NCBI GenBank assembly: GCA_963717075.1
Contig: CAVQVI010000002.1
Span: 1-64,000 of the forward strand
DNA: 64,000 nucleotides
Source: JBGOTP01 sp963717075
GTDB taxonomy: Bacteria > Acidobacteriota > Vicinamibacteria > Vicinamibacterales > CAVVIG01
Direction: 5' to 3'
Shown: piece after piece, positions 47,200 through 54,792 of the stretch
Layout of the letters: every line of letters begins with the position of its first letter
Numbering within the stretch: position 1 is the stretch's first letter
The notes under the pieces: model-generated
What the model saw: the letters and a program-made list of their open reading frames with translations, nothing else
Databases searched by the model: none
Told to the model about the DNA's origin: nothing
Position numbers and translations under genes: made by a program

Positions 47200-47238
47200 T
47201 TGACAGGCACCCTGGAGCCTAATACACTCAATGTGTAT
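47200..47238 (+). promoter_or_regulatory. vapBC promoter, apparently leaderless, with operator
   Basis: TTGACA 47200-47205, 17-bp spacer, TACACT 47223-47228: a near-consensus sigma-70 promoter. The predicted start of transcription (about 47235) falls on the ATG at 47237, with no ribosome-binding site. The inverted repeat ATACAC-TCAAT-GTGTAT (47222-47238) covers the -10 and start codon. Confidence 0.65.
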
Positions 47239-47476
47239 GAAACGTACAAATCTCGTGATTCGGGATGAACTGCTGGAGGAAGCCGTCAAGCTGAGCGGTG
47301 AGCGAACATATTCCCGCGCGGTCGAACGTGCTCTTGAAGATTTTGTTCGGCGAATCAAGGCGCGTCGGATTCTCGAGTTAGCCGGGTCCGGTGTGTGGGA
47401 GGGTGATTTGTCGAGCATGCGCGACGATCGACGCGTACCCAAGCGTCAGCGATTGGCCAGTCGTGGTGCTCGTTGA
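47237..47476 (+). CDS. vapB: VapB-type antitoxin
   Basis: 79 residues, MKRTNLVIRDELLEEAVKLS, GERTYSRAVERALEDFVRRI, KARRILELAGSGVWEGDLSS. Matches the RHH-type VapB of the 'MKRTNLVLDE..LLEEA' family. ATG 47231 two codons earlier is possible, but 47237 fits the family start and the leaderless promoter. The C-terminus overlaps vapC. Confidence 0.88.
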   Translation: MKRTNLVIRDELLEEAVKLSGERTYSRAVERALEDFVRRIKARRILELAGSGVWEGDLSSMRDDRRVPKRQRLASRGAR

Positions 47477-47891
47477 CACGTCGGTTTGGGTCGAGGTGTT
47501 CCGACGAGGAACTTCATTTCATCTGGAATCCATGGCAGATCTGGAAGAGGTTGTTACGTGTTTGCCGGTGATCCAGGAAGTGCTGCAGGGTTTCCGCGAC
47601 GAACGCGCGTTTCAACTCGCTCGTGAATCGATGTACGCATTCCCTGTCGTTGAGTCACCTCTTGATGCCGTGGTGTTCGATGAAGCGATCGCCTTATACC
47701 GCCGGGGGCGACACGCAGGATTGACAGTGCGATCAAGCGTTGATTGCCTGATTGCCGCGTGTGCGCTGCGCCATGGTCTAACGGTCCTCCATCGCGACCG
47801 GGATTTTGGCCGGCTTTCAAGGATTTCGCCGCTGCAAGCGCGTGACATCCGCACCACGGTGACGAGAGATGACCCGAAGGGAGGACAGTGA
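47463..47891 (+). CDS. vapC: VapC PIN-domain toxin
   Basis: 142 residues from GTG 47463 or 47466: VVLVDTSVWVEVFRRGTSFH (Asp), TCLPVIQEVLQGFRDERAFQ (Glu), LTVRSSVDCLIAACALRHGL (Asp) and LHRDRDFGRLSRIS (Asp). Four PIN acidic residues in place. Overlaps vapB by 11-14 bases. Its stop codon TGA at 47889-47891 is also the first three bases of the TGAACAAT arm repeat of att3, so the toxin gene is fused to the att region. Confidence 0.88.
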   Translation: MVLVDTSVWVEVFRRGTSFHLESMADLEEVVTCLPVIQEVLQGFRDERAFQLARESMYAFPVVESPLDAVVFDEAIALYRRGRHAGLTVRSSVDCLIAACALRHGLTVLHRDRDFGRLSRISPLQARDIRTTVTRDDPKGGQ

Positions 47892-47907
47892 ACAATCAGT
47901 GAACAAT
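47889..47907. promoter_or_regulatory. phased TGAACAAT pair left of att3
   Basis: 47889-47896 and 47900-47907, period 11; 82 bp separate it from the core. The block 47885-47989 closely follows that left of att1 (including TGCTCCCGAACACC and GAAGAACCAACAAGA). Confidence 0.55.
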
Positions 47908-47989
47908 TTGCTCCCGAACACCGGGCAATACGAGCTAACAGCAGAAGGCTAAACCACTGAAGAACCAACAAGATAGACCACCTGCATTT

Positions 47990-48034
47990 CTGTTAACCGG
48001 AGGGTTGCTGGTTCGAATCCAGCCTGAGGAGCCA
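47990..48034 (+). repeat. att3: 3' half of tRNA-Asn(GUU)
   Basis: Same 45 bases as the other copies. It lies 31 kb from att2 and 5.9 kb from att4. Confidence 0.9.
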
Positions 48035-48180
48035 ACTTTCTTAGGTCTATTCCGGTCGCATGGGTGACAGTTTATTCCGAGCGCATAGGTAACACTTTCG
48101 GGCCGAAGGGATTCTCGATCGGTTCCAGCCGGCACACCTCGTCGTCGAAATAGCCCAAATCGTACTGCATGAAGGTCACG
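48035..48180 (-). mobile_element. transposase C-terminal relic after att3
   Basis: Minus strand reads VTFMQYDLGYFDDEVCRLEP then IENPFGPKVLPMRSE, the typical C-terminus of an IS481-like integrase-core transposase, followed by repeats (GTTACCTATGCGCTCGGAAT, GTCACCCATGCGACCGGAAT) of its terminus. A matching relic follows att4. Confidence 0.7.
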
Positions 48181-48325
48181 AGCACCCGAGGCGGCGCGAA
48201 CGCGTACTTACACCCCGACGCAGCCACGTGTAGAACGGAGATAGGACGGCGGCGAGAATACCGAGATGCGCGAGGACTCCGATCAGGAGCGCGCCGGTCG
48301 CAAGCGCCGCTGGAATTCCGATCAC
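48176..48325 (-). CDS. small membrane protein, probably truncated
   Basis: About 49 residues from GTG: VNVIGIPAALATGALLIGVL, AHLGILAAVLSPFYTWLRRG. One or two transmembrane helices. Its GTG overlaps the methyltransferase stop (GTGA), so it was the next gene in that operon. The C-terminus ends in the IS relic, so the original may have been longer. Confidence 0.5.
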   Translation of the reverse strand: MIGIPAALATGALLIGVLAHLGILAAVLSPFYTWLRRGVSTRSRRLGCS

Positions 48326-48956
48326 GTTGACGGCGCCTCGGCAAGGACGAAGTGAAGGTCGTTCATCGCGACTGGCCCCCGGCTGACGACATTCAAGCCT
48401 GCATCTTCGAAGAGCACCACGACATCCGCCGGCGCGACGTGACCGTGACGATGAAAATGGGCGAGCAGCCCTTTGGGGGGTGGCGCGGTCGAAGTCGACG
48501 CCCAGGACGCGGCCGCCAGTCTTCAGCACCCTGCTGATTTCGCCAGCGCATTCCTGGCGCGTCGCCCTCGGCAGGTGGTGCAGCATCATCGTGCTGAGCA
48601 CCAAATCGAAGCGGTTATCCGCAAACGGCAGCCGCTCGACGACTGCCACCTGGAATGCGGGCTTCAGACCGGCTGTCGCGGCCTTCCAGCGCGCCCTGAC
48701 GACCATCTGCGGCGACGCATCGATGCCGACGACAGAACCTGACAGGCCGACGCGTCGAGCCGCGGCGATCGCGAGCGTCCCCGTGCCGCAGCCCACATCA
48801 AGCACCGACTCTCCCGGTTGCACGTGGGCAAGCTCCAGAAAGCGCTCGCGCAGCTCACGCTCTCTCCCTCGAGTCAGCACCCAAGCGAGCAGGTCGTAGC
48901 GAGCGGCCCCAGTGTATGACGAAGCCCTTGGTATGTGGTGTTGCTTCCGGGTGCAT
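48322..48956 (-). pseudogene. class I SAM methyltransferase (UbiE-like), two frameshifts
   Basis: From MHPEATPHTKGFVIHWGR; a shift near 48898 leads to YDLLAWVLTRGRERELRERF, then VQPGESVLDVGCGTGTLAIA (SAM motif I), VVGIDASPQMVVRARWKAAT, FDLVLSTMMLHHLPRATRQE; a second shift in a run of six C (about 48480) restores KGLLAHFHRHGHVAPADVVV and ends MNDLHFVLAEAPST. About 210 residues in full. Divergent from the TetR gene, which probably regulates it. Confidence 0.8.
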
Positions 48957-49081
48957 CACGCTGCGCATTCCTTCAGCGTAGACTTGATCTGCCGCTGCGG
49001 CCGGACAGAGTCGCGCGATAGTGCGATACCGAACAATTCGGCCGCGATGTTCGTTTTTGTCTGATGCGAGGAGGCCACTCA

Positions 49082-49672
49082 ATGCCGCGTCAACGAACGC
49101 ACGATCGGCGCGTCGAGAAGACGCACCGCCAGCTGCGCGAGGCGCTGGTCTCGCTGATTCACGAAACGAGCTACGACGCGATCGTCGTCAGGGAGATTCT
49201 CGACAGGGCCGATGTCGGGCGGACGGCGTTCTACACGCATTTCAGCGGGAAGGATGCGCTGCTGGCCGACGGTATCACGCGGATTTTCCATGAGATGCCG
49301 CGACGCCGGTTTTCAACAGAGGAACGCCGTTTCGAGCAGCTGCTCTGGTTCAGCCTGCCAATGTTCGAGTACGTCGGAAGGCATCGTCACGAGAGCGAGG
49401 TCTCATGTGACGGGCATGGCCGCGCTGTCGTTCACGAACATCTTCGCCATGCGCTGATAACGACAATCGCGTCCGATCTGAAAGCGACACCGCTTGCCTG
49501 TCTGAAGCGTGTGCCGCCGGAACTTCTGGTTGAATACGTCGTCTCCACCTTCGTCCTCGTTCTGAACTGGTGGGTCGACGGCCCCAGTCCGCTGGCAGCG
49601 CGAGAAGTTGACGATCTTTTTCTCGCGCTTGTGTTGCCCTCGCTTCACGCCGCGGCGAGCGGGGCTGATTAA
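49082..49672 (+). CDS. TetR/AcrR family regulator
   Basis: 196 residues from MPRQRTHDRRVEKTHRQLRE with GGAGG upstream. TetR HTH: ALVSLIHETSYDAIVVREIL, DRADVGRTAFYTHFSGKDAL. Ligand domain includes LLWFSLPMFEYVGRHRHESE and EYVVSTFVLVLNWWVDGPSP. Divergent from the 48322-48956 methyltransferase across a 125-bp gap, the usual place for a TetR operator. 49673-49948 shows no gene. Confidence 0.88.
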   Translation: MPRQRTHDRRVEKTHRQLREALVSLIHETSYDAIVVREILDRADVGRTAFYTHFSGKDALLADGITRIFHEMPRRRFSTEERRFEQLLWFSLPMFEYVGRHRHESEVSCDGHGRAVVHEHLRHALITTIASDLKATPLACLKRVPPELLVEYVVSTFVLVLNWWVDGPSPLAAREVDDLFLALVLPSLHAAASGAD

Positions 49673-49948
49673 GTGACCGCGACGCCGCTTGCCTCGCGAC
49701 GTTCATCCTCCTTGCCGCCACGATTCGCATCAAGCCGGCAGAGTTCGGCACGCCCGCTGAAGCGTTCACGCTCGCCGCACTGCCTGTTCGTCGCCTGCGC
49801 TCCGGCTCAGCGGCCCGTGAGGTGAAGAAGTAACGAGTGGTGGCAGCCATGTCACATTCCAAAGCCCTATCCGGTCCTACCGCTGGAGACAGGATGAGAC
49901 ACCTCCAGATGCGGAAACTCATCCGTTTTGAATAATGGGCGAAAATCC

Positions 49949-50398
49949 ATGAAACGAACCTTCGCTGTTATTCTCGCGGCCCTTGCTGCAGCCGCCCTGT
50001 TCGGGGTGCTTGTGCATGCCGTGCTGGTGGCCGCACACGTTTCCGAGCCAGCCGCCACCACGGTTTACGGCCCGACCTCCCGGCGACTCTGGGCCACCGC
50101 AGTCGCTGTGCTGGCGCTGGTCGGTGTCGTGATCGGTGGGCTGGCTCTCGCCCGCCCGGCGAGTCGCTTCGGTGCCGCCTCCGGGCGACTCGGAGCCATC
50201 GCGGCCTTGGTGGCGGGGCTAATCGCCGTCGTCAACGGCGGGCTGGTTCTGGCCGTCGCCAACGGTGGTCCCGGCTCCGGCAACGGAGTAGTCGGTGGCG
50301 CCGCGGCCCTGGTGTTGGGGCTGATCGCGGCGGTCCTCGGCGGGCTGGCTCTGGCCCGCTCCCGCCGCATCGCGTTAGGGCCGGGGCGCATGAAGTGA
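49949..50398 (+). CDS. DUF6223-type four-helix membrane protein
   Basis: 149 residues from MKRTFAVILAALAAAALFGV. Four hydrophobic segments: residues about 5-25, 46-66 (ATAVAVLALVGVVIGGLALA), 80-100 (AIAALVAGLIAVVNGGLVLA), 110-132 (GGAAALVLGLIAAVLGGLAL), with a GGLALA repeat. Matches the DUF6223 look. Its TGA overlaps the sigma factor GTG, so it is translationally coupled to an ECF41 sigma factor; it may be a membrane sensor or target. Confidence 0.7.
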   Translation: MKRTFAVILAALAAAALFGVLVHAVLVAAHVSEPAATTVYGPTSRRLWATAVAVLALVGVVIGGLALARPASRFGAASGRLGAIAALVAGLIAVVNGGLVLAVANGGPGSGNGVVGGAAALVLGLIAAVLGGLALARSRRIALGPGRMK

Positions 50399-51366
50399 GC
50401 TCCACGAGCGCAATGTCGAATCCGGCCGCGACGTTTGAGCCGTACCGCCGGCGCCTGCTCGGTCTCGCATACCGCATGCTTGGGTCGATGGCCGACGCCG
50501 AGGACGCGGTGCAGGAGACGTACCTGCGCTGGCATGCGGCCGACCGAGAGAAAGTGTCGGATCCGAGAGCGTTTCTCATGACCACCACGACGCGAATCTG
50601 TTTCAACATGCTGACCTCGGCGCGCGCACGGCACGAGGAGTACGTTGGTCCCTGGCTGCCGGAGCCGGTTGTCGACACGGCAGCGCTCGCGCCCGACAGC
50701 CGCACGGAGCTGGCCGAGGATTTGTCCATCGCGCTGCTCTTGACGCTTGACCGGCTGTCGCCGCTCGAGCGCGCTGCCTTCCTGCTACACGACGTGTTCG
50801 ATTTCTCGTTCATTGAAGTGGCCAACGCACTAGAGCGGAGCGAGGCGGCGTGCCGGCAGCTTGCCGCCCGCGCACGAGCGCACGTGCGCGCCGTACGACC
50901 GCGCGGCGTCACCGCGCCACCGGCGCGCTCGGCGGAGATCGACGCCAAACATGCGCAGCTCATGTCTGCATTCGCGGCGGCAACCCAGTCGGGCGACCTC
51001 AATGCACTGACCCAGTTGCTCGCGAGAGACGTGCGCGTCGTGACGGACGGCGGCGGCAAGGTGGCGGCGGCGCTGAACCGGCAGCACCGGCTCGGGCACG
51101 TGGTCGACGGCGCCGATCGCGTGGCGCGATTCCTGGTTGGCGCCGCGCGCAAACGCGTGGGTGCGTGGTGGCGCGAGGACTTCACGATGCGGTTTGCAAC
51201 CATCAACGGCTTGCCCGGTGTCATCGTGGACGGACCCGAGGGACCAGTGCAGACGGCGGCGTTCGAGATTGAGGGCGACGTGATTCGAGCACTGTACGTG
51301 GTACGCAATCCGGACAAGCTGCGGCATTTGGCGGCGTCGACGGCGCACGACAGCGGTCGCGCATAA
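50395..51366 (+). CDS. ECF41-group sigma factor (SigJ-like)
   Basis: 323 residues from GTG. Sigma-2: YRRRLLGLAYRMLGSMADAE, DAVQETYLRWHAADRE; sigma-4: LTLDRLSPLERAAFLLHDVF, EVANALERSEAACRQLAARA. The C-terminal SnoaL-like extension bears the three ECF41 signatures WLPEP (87-91), DGGGK (218-222; usually DGGGR) and NPDKL (305-309). In this group the extension replaces an anti-sigma factor. Usual partners are oxidoreductases; here it sits between DUF6223 and a VOC protein. Confidence 0.9.
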   Translation: MSSTSAMSNPAATFEPYRRRLLGLAYRMLGSMADAEDAVQETYLRWHAADREKVSDPRAFLMTTTTRICFNMLTSARARHEEYVGPWLPEPVVDTAALAPDSRTELAEDLSIALLLTLDRLSPLERAAFLLHDVFDFSFIEVANALERSEAACRQLAARARAHVRAVRPRGVTAPPARSAEIDAKHAQLMSAFAAATQSGDLNALTQLLARDVRVVTDGGGKVAAALNRQHRLGHVVDGADRVARFLVGAARKRVGAWWREDFTMRFATINGLPGVIVDGPEGPVQTAAFEIEGDVIRALYVVRNPDKLRHLAASTAHDSGRA

Positions 51367-51488
51367 GCAAGCGGGTCTTGATTCGAGGTGCGCTCTTGAG
51401 CACAGTTGCGAATCGCCGGCCATTGGACGGCGCGCAAGGCGGGATACGAACACCGAACCAAGCCTGACCTGAGAACTCGAGGAAAGAG

Positions 51489-51926
51489 ATGGCACCGACC
51501 ACAGCAGCGACGACAACGAACACGACACGCGGCGGTAGTCACCGATTTGTGCAGGGCGTTCATGGCCTCCGTTACCAGGTCAAAGACGTTGCGCGTGCAG
51601 TCGCGTTCTACGCGACCCATCTGGGCTTTACGCTCGAACATCAACACCTGCCCGCGTTCGCGAGTGTCTCGTTCGGCGACGCACGGATTCTGCTCAGCGG
51701 GCCCGAGGCTTCCGGCTCTCGACCGATGCCGAACGGTGAGCCGCAGGAGCCAGGCGGCTGGAATCGGGTCGTCTTGAGGGTCTCCGATCTGCCAGGGTTG
51801 ATCGCTGAATTGAAGCAAGCCGGACTTCGGTTTCGCAACGAGGTGGAGATCGGTCCTGGTGGTCGACAGATCCAGATCGAGGATCCGGACGGGAATCCCA
51901 TCGAGCTCCTCGAGCTGGCTCGCTGA
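51489..51926 (+). CDS. VOC (glyoxalase/bleomycin-resistance) superfamily protein
   Basis: 145 residues. After a Thr-rich start (MAPTTAATTTNTTRGGSHRF) comes a single VOC module: GVHGLRYQVKDVARAVAFYA, THLGFTLEHQHLPAFASVSF, GWNRVVLRVSDLPGLIAELK, GGRQIQIEDPDGNPIELLEL. The metal-binding pattern is only partly kept (His24, Glu in the IELLE end), so enzyme or binding role is open. 122 bp downstream of the sigma factor; likely a target or operon member. Confidence 0.85.
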   Translation: MAPTTAATTTNTTRGGSHRFVQGVHGLRYQVKDVARAVAFYATHLGFTLEHQHLPAFASVSFGDARILLSGPEASGSRPMPNGEPQEPGGWNRVVLRVSDLPGLIAELKQAGLRFRNEVEIGPGGRQIQIEDPDGNPIELLELAR

Positions 51927-51935
51927 CTTCGCGCT

Positions 51936-51990
51936 TGGGGGCCCGGCTGGACTCGAACCAGCGGCCCCCAGATTAGAAAGCCGGTGCAGG
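51936..51990 (-). repeat. tRNA-Arg(UCU) 3' fragment, probable second type of att site
   Basis: Minus strand reads CTGCACCGGCTTTCTAATCT with anticodon TCT, then a T-arm GCTGGTTCGAGTCCAGC and acceptor CGGGCCC. The matching 5' acceptor strand and D-arm are absent upstream, and the anticodon stem is imperfect, so this is a relic. Its flank has GGTGGGCGCAC repeats, as att flanks do. Confidence 0.55.
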
Positions 51991-52076
51991 GTGCGTCCGA
52001 GTGTGCCCGCCCATTAACCCAAGCCGGCCGATAAGGCTCTCTCTAACGCCTCCACTGTCCCAATAGACACTTCAGT

Positions 52077-52285
52077 GGTGGGCGCACCTGGTGGGCGCAC
52101 TTCGAGTTTACCCGCATAAACATTACGCCAACTATCCTCCGCAAAAAGTTCGAGGAACGTCTGGAAACCACCAGTTGATATCCGGATTTATTGAACATTT
52201 TTGACTTTGGCGCCCGCTAGGCGGTCTTCTGAAGTCGCTAAAAGTCTCAGTGAGTCTCGCGAGGTGTCGCGAGTGGTGGGCGCAC
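52077..52285. repeat. GGTGGGCGCAC repeats near the tRNA-Arg relic
   Basis: Copies at 52077-52087, 52090-52100 (13 bp apart) and 52275-52285. Possibly arm sites of the integrase that used tRNA-Arg, or integrase 3' debris. No gene is readable from 51991 to 52314. Confidence 0.45.
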
Positions 52286-52314
52286 CTGGCGTGACCGGGC
52301 GCTCGCTCTCTCAT

Positions 52315-52700
52315 TCGGTGCACCGCTGCCTGTTTGGACGCGAGTTCGTTGATCAGGCCGACCGCGCCGTCTGTTTCGATCCAGCCTGGAGAGACGCTGA
52401 CGACGCGAATCAGATCGAGCATTGCCGGCAACAGCGCGCGGTCCACCGGACGGTCGGGAGAAGGCTCAGATCCAACGCGCACTCCCACTCGCGATCGTCA
52501 AGCACGGCAAAACCGCCCGCGGGCGCGGACGAACCTCCAACCACGTGAACGACAACATCGACGCCACCAAAACGATCCCTGACAGCATCGACCACCGTCG
52601 GACACCCGTCTGGTGTCGGGACATCGGCGGCGACGAAATCTGTGTCCGGCACACTAGCTGCGAAGTACTCGGCTAAAGGCTTGGGGAGATCCAGCGGCAT
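52315..52700 (-). pseudogene. SDR oxidoreductase relic
   Basis: Frame 1: TVVDAVRDRFGGVDVVVHVV, GGSSAPAGGFAVLDDREWEC, ALDLSLLP; then a jump to LDRALLPAML-type text, DLIRVVSVSPGWIETDGAVG, LINELASKQAAV. The part with the catalytic Ser and YxxxK is deleted and the cofactor N-terminus is missing. Closest local relative is the SDR at 61452-62282. 52701-53029 has no gene. Confidence 0.75.
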
Positions 52701-53029
52701 AACGACAGTCCTTATCCTCGGCGTCGTGCAACGATAGGATCCTATGTGGCGGCATGGACTTGCTCCCGCTCGTTAGAATCTCGCCCAACAGGTTCTTGAG
52801 CGTGTCTTCATCCTCGACGAAATCCGCCGTATCGAGTCAGAAGTCCGGGCTCGACTCGGAGTATTCCGAATGTTGAGCTAGATGGAGACAATCCAGGCAG
52901 GAAGGTAGTCTAACTGCTGAGCTGAGCATGAGGGCGACCTGGGAGCCAGCTCAACAGCGGGCCAGCAACAATTATCCCGTCGTCGACTCGACGCCAAGCG
53001 CCGCACGCAACGATAGCGGAGTGCACCGG

Positions 53030-53353
53030 TTACGCCGCCTTCACGGTCTGCGCCTTGAGACCGACTTTCAACCGATGTCTGACCGCGTCGAAAATGGCGG
53101 CCAGGTTGTCCATGCTCGGATTCCCGCTCCGGGACAGCATCCGGTGCAGGCTCTTCGCGGGCTTGTCGGTCATCTCGGCCAGCGCTTCGAATCCCACCGT
53201 CGCATTGACGAGATCACGTAGGAGCAGCCGGGCTGCTTCCGGTTCGCCGTTGAGAAATAGCGTGGCCGACTCGTCCAAGAGCGCCCGCGCAAATTTGGGG
53301 TCGCGCCGCACCCGTGCGACCACCGTGTCCTTGAAGTCTCGCGTCAATGCCAT
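53030..53353 (-). CDS. HigA-type antitoxin (XRE-like DNA-binding)
   Basis: 107 residues: MALTRDFKDTVVARVRRDPK, FARALLDESATLFLNGEPEA, RLLLRDLVNATVGFEALAEM, TDKPAKSLHRMLSRSGNPSM. The last 50 residues form the HTH of 'addiction module antidote' proteins. It is second in the operon, six bases after the toxin gene, the order typical of higBA. Confidence 0.82.
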   Translation of the reverse strand: MALTRDFKDTVVARVRRDPKFARALLDESATLFLNGEPEAARLLLRDLVNATVGFEALAEMTDKPAKSLHRMLSRSGNPSMDNLAAIFDAVRHRLKVGLKAQTVKAA

Positions 53354-53359
53354 GTTTGT

Positions 53360-53722
53360 TCACCGTTTTCCGCGCGCCGGGGGAGGGCCAGTTCTTTGGG
53401 CCGCCTTCTTGCGCGCTCTATACTCGTCGTGCAGCGACAACGCCGTTGCGATATCGGCCTGTTGCCGCTTCTTGGTACCACCGCAGAACAGCAGGACCAA
53501 CGTCTCGCCGTCCTTTGCCAGATACCCGCGGTACCCCGGTCCCCAATCGACTTTGACCTCCCCAATGCCGCTGAACCACTTAACGTTGGATGTTTTCCCC
53601 AGACCCAGCCGAGCCACGGCTGTTGTCACTTTCGCCGCGGCGTGCGGGTCGAGTCGCTCGAACCAGTCCTTGAAGGGAACCGTCCCGTCTTCACGGTATT
53701 CCTCGACGCGGCAAGGTAACAT
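53360..53722 (-). CDS. RelE/HigB-like toxin (addiction-module killer protein)
   Basis: 120 residues: MLPCRVEEYREDGTVPFKDW, FERLDPHAAAKVTTAVARLG, LGKTSNVKWFSGIGEVKVDW, GPGYRGYLAKDGETLVLLFC, GGTKKRQQADIATALSLHDE. This is the RelE-superfamily 'phage-derived Gp49-like/killer' form, with the basic GGTKKRQQ segment characteristic of the active surface. mRNA interferase by family. Confidence 0.87.
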   Translation of the reverse strand: MLPCRVEEYREDGTVPFKDWFERLDPHAAAKVTTAVARLGLGKTSNVKWFSGIGEVKVDWGPGYRGYLAKDGETLVLLFCGGTKKRQQADIATALSLHDEYRARKKAAQRTGPPPARGKR

Positions 53723-53731
53723 ATTCGTTAC
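53716..53731 (-). promoter_or_regulatory. higBA operator candidate over the start codon
   Basis: Inverted repeat GTAAC-ATATTC-GTTAC covering the toxin ATG (53722). Binding here would block transcription or initiation. Confidence 0.4.
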
Positions 53732-53829
53732 TATTCGTCAACGCGAGGTCGTCGTCCGAAGCTCGTCCGGCTTGGCGTCCGGCAAACGAACCTGTCGGTT
53801 AACATGAGAGCCGGCAACCCAAGAACAAG

Positions 53830-53848
53830 TGAACAATCAGTGAACAAT
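53830..53848. promoter_or_regulatory. phased TGAACAAT pair left of att4
   Basis: 53830-53837 and 53841-53848, period 11; 82 bp before the core, with the same intervening words (TAAACCAT, GAAGAACCA, GATAGACAACCTGCAT) as at att1 and att3. Confidence 0.55.
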
Positions 53849-53930
53849 TTGTTGCCGAGCACCAGGGAACACCGACCATGTCGCGAGAGGTAAACCATCG
53901 AAGAACCACCAGGATAGACAACCTGCATAT

Positions 53931-53975
53931 CTGTTAACCGGAGGGTTGCTGGTTCGAATCCAGCCTGAGGAGCCA
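53931..53975 (+). repeat. att4: 3' half of tRNA-Asn(GUU)
   Basis: Identical 45-base core. HigBA ends the island on its left; a transposase relic follows on the right. Confidence 0.9.
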
Positions 53976-54190
53976 ATTCTTTCAGGTCTATTCCAGACAC
54001 ATGGGTGACGCGCTTTCGGGCCGAACGGATTCTCGATCGGTTCGAGCCGGCACGTTTCATCGTCAAAATAGCCCAAGTCGTACTGCATGAAGGTGACGAG
54101 CCAGATACGCTCGCCCACCTGTGTCACCCCGACGGCCTGTCCCGCAAAGACGTGACTGAGATTGACCTTCTGCCCCTTTAAACAAATCCG
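53976..54190 (-). mobile_element. transposase C-terminal relic after att4
   Basis: Minus strand: VNLSHVFAGQAVGVTQVGER, IWLVTFMQYDLGYFDDETCR, LEPIENPFGPKA. The same relic as at 48035-48180 but about 45 residues longer, in the same position relative to its att core. Confidence 0.75.
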
Positions 54191-54690
54191 GCCGCAGCTG
54201 ATCTCACTGCAGGAGTACCTGACGCGGCTGGGAAGCTCGTCCACCGACGCGGTCGTTCAAAGCGCGATCCGCCTGGGACGGTCCCGGCTTCTTCTGGCAT
54301 TCCAGGTCCTGACCACGATCATCTTCTTCAGCGCGCCCTCTACTACCTGAGCGTGGTGCAGCAGGTGGGAACGCTTTCGCGCGCCTGAGGTCGCACACCA
54401 TGCGCGTCTCGGGCGCCGAGTCGCTCTTGAACGCCGCGAACATCTTCGTCGGCCAGACAGAAGTGCCGCTGGTGGTGCGCCCGTACCTCGAACGCATGAC
54501 GCGGTCGGAGCTGACGGCTATCATGATCGGCGGCTTCGCCAACACCGCCGGCGGTGTGCTGGGCGCATACATCCTGATGCTCGTCCGCTATGTTCCGAAC
54601 ATCGCTGCGCATCTCATCTCTGTCGAAGGGAGAAGGGCTGAGCAGGGACCGAGAACGGGCTTTACGCTGACTCCCGAACGGCCCTTATAA
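54190..54690 (+). pseudogene. concentrative nucleoside transporter (NupC/CNT) fragment
   Basis: Frame 1 reads VVQSAIRLGRSRLLLAFQVL then TTIIFFSA; after a shift LYYLSVVQQV; then MRVSGAESLLNAANIFVGQT, EVPLVVRPYLERMTRSELTA, IMIGGFANTAGGVLGAYILM. The GAESL-NAANIF-GQTE-P-V-RPYL run is the CNT substrate/Na+-binding signature. N- and C-terminal parts are missing. Confidence 0.8.
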
Positions 54691-54792
54691 CTCATCGAAA
54701 ACACCCGCCTCATTCCTCAACGTGCCAGCGGCAGACGGGCGACGCCGGCCGCTTGTCGGACTTGACGCTGAATGGTCCCGGAATCGACCGTC

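Noticed and set aside
49350..49922. A 190-residue minus-strand ORF opposite the TetR gene
   Set aside because: Low-complexity Arg/Ser/Ala text, antisense to a convincing TetR regulator, no ribosome-binding site seen.
50232..51818. A 528-residue minus-strand ORF opposite the sigma factor
   Set aside because: Antisense shadow; the plus strand has all ECF41 signatures and a VOC gene.
5066..54066. Minus-strand ORFs ending APQAGFEPATLRLTD as separate genes
   Set aside because: This peptide is the known spurious reading of tRNA 3' ends. Only the integrase frame at 5066-5363 has real coding text before it.
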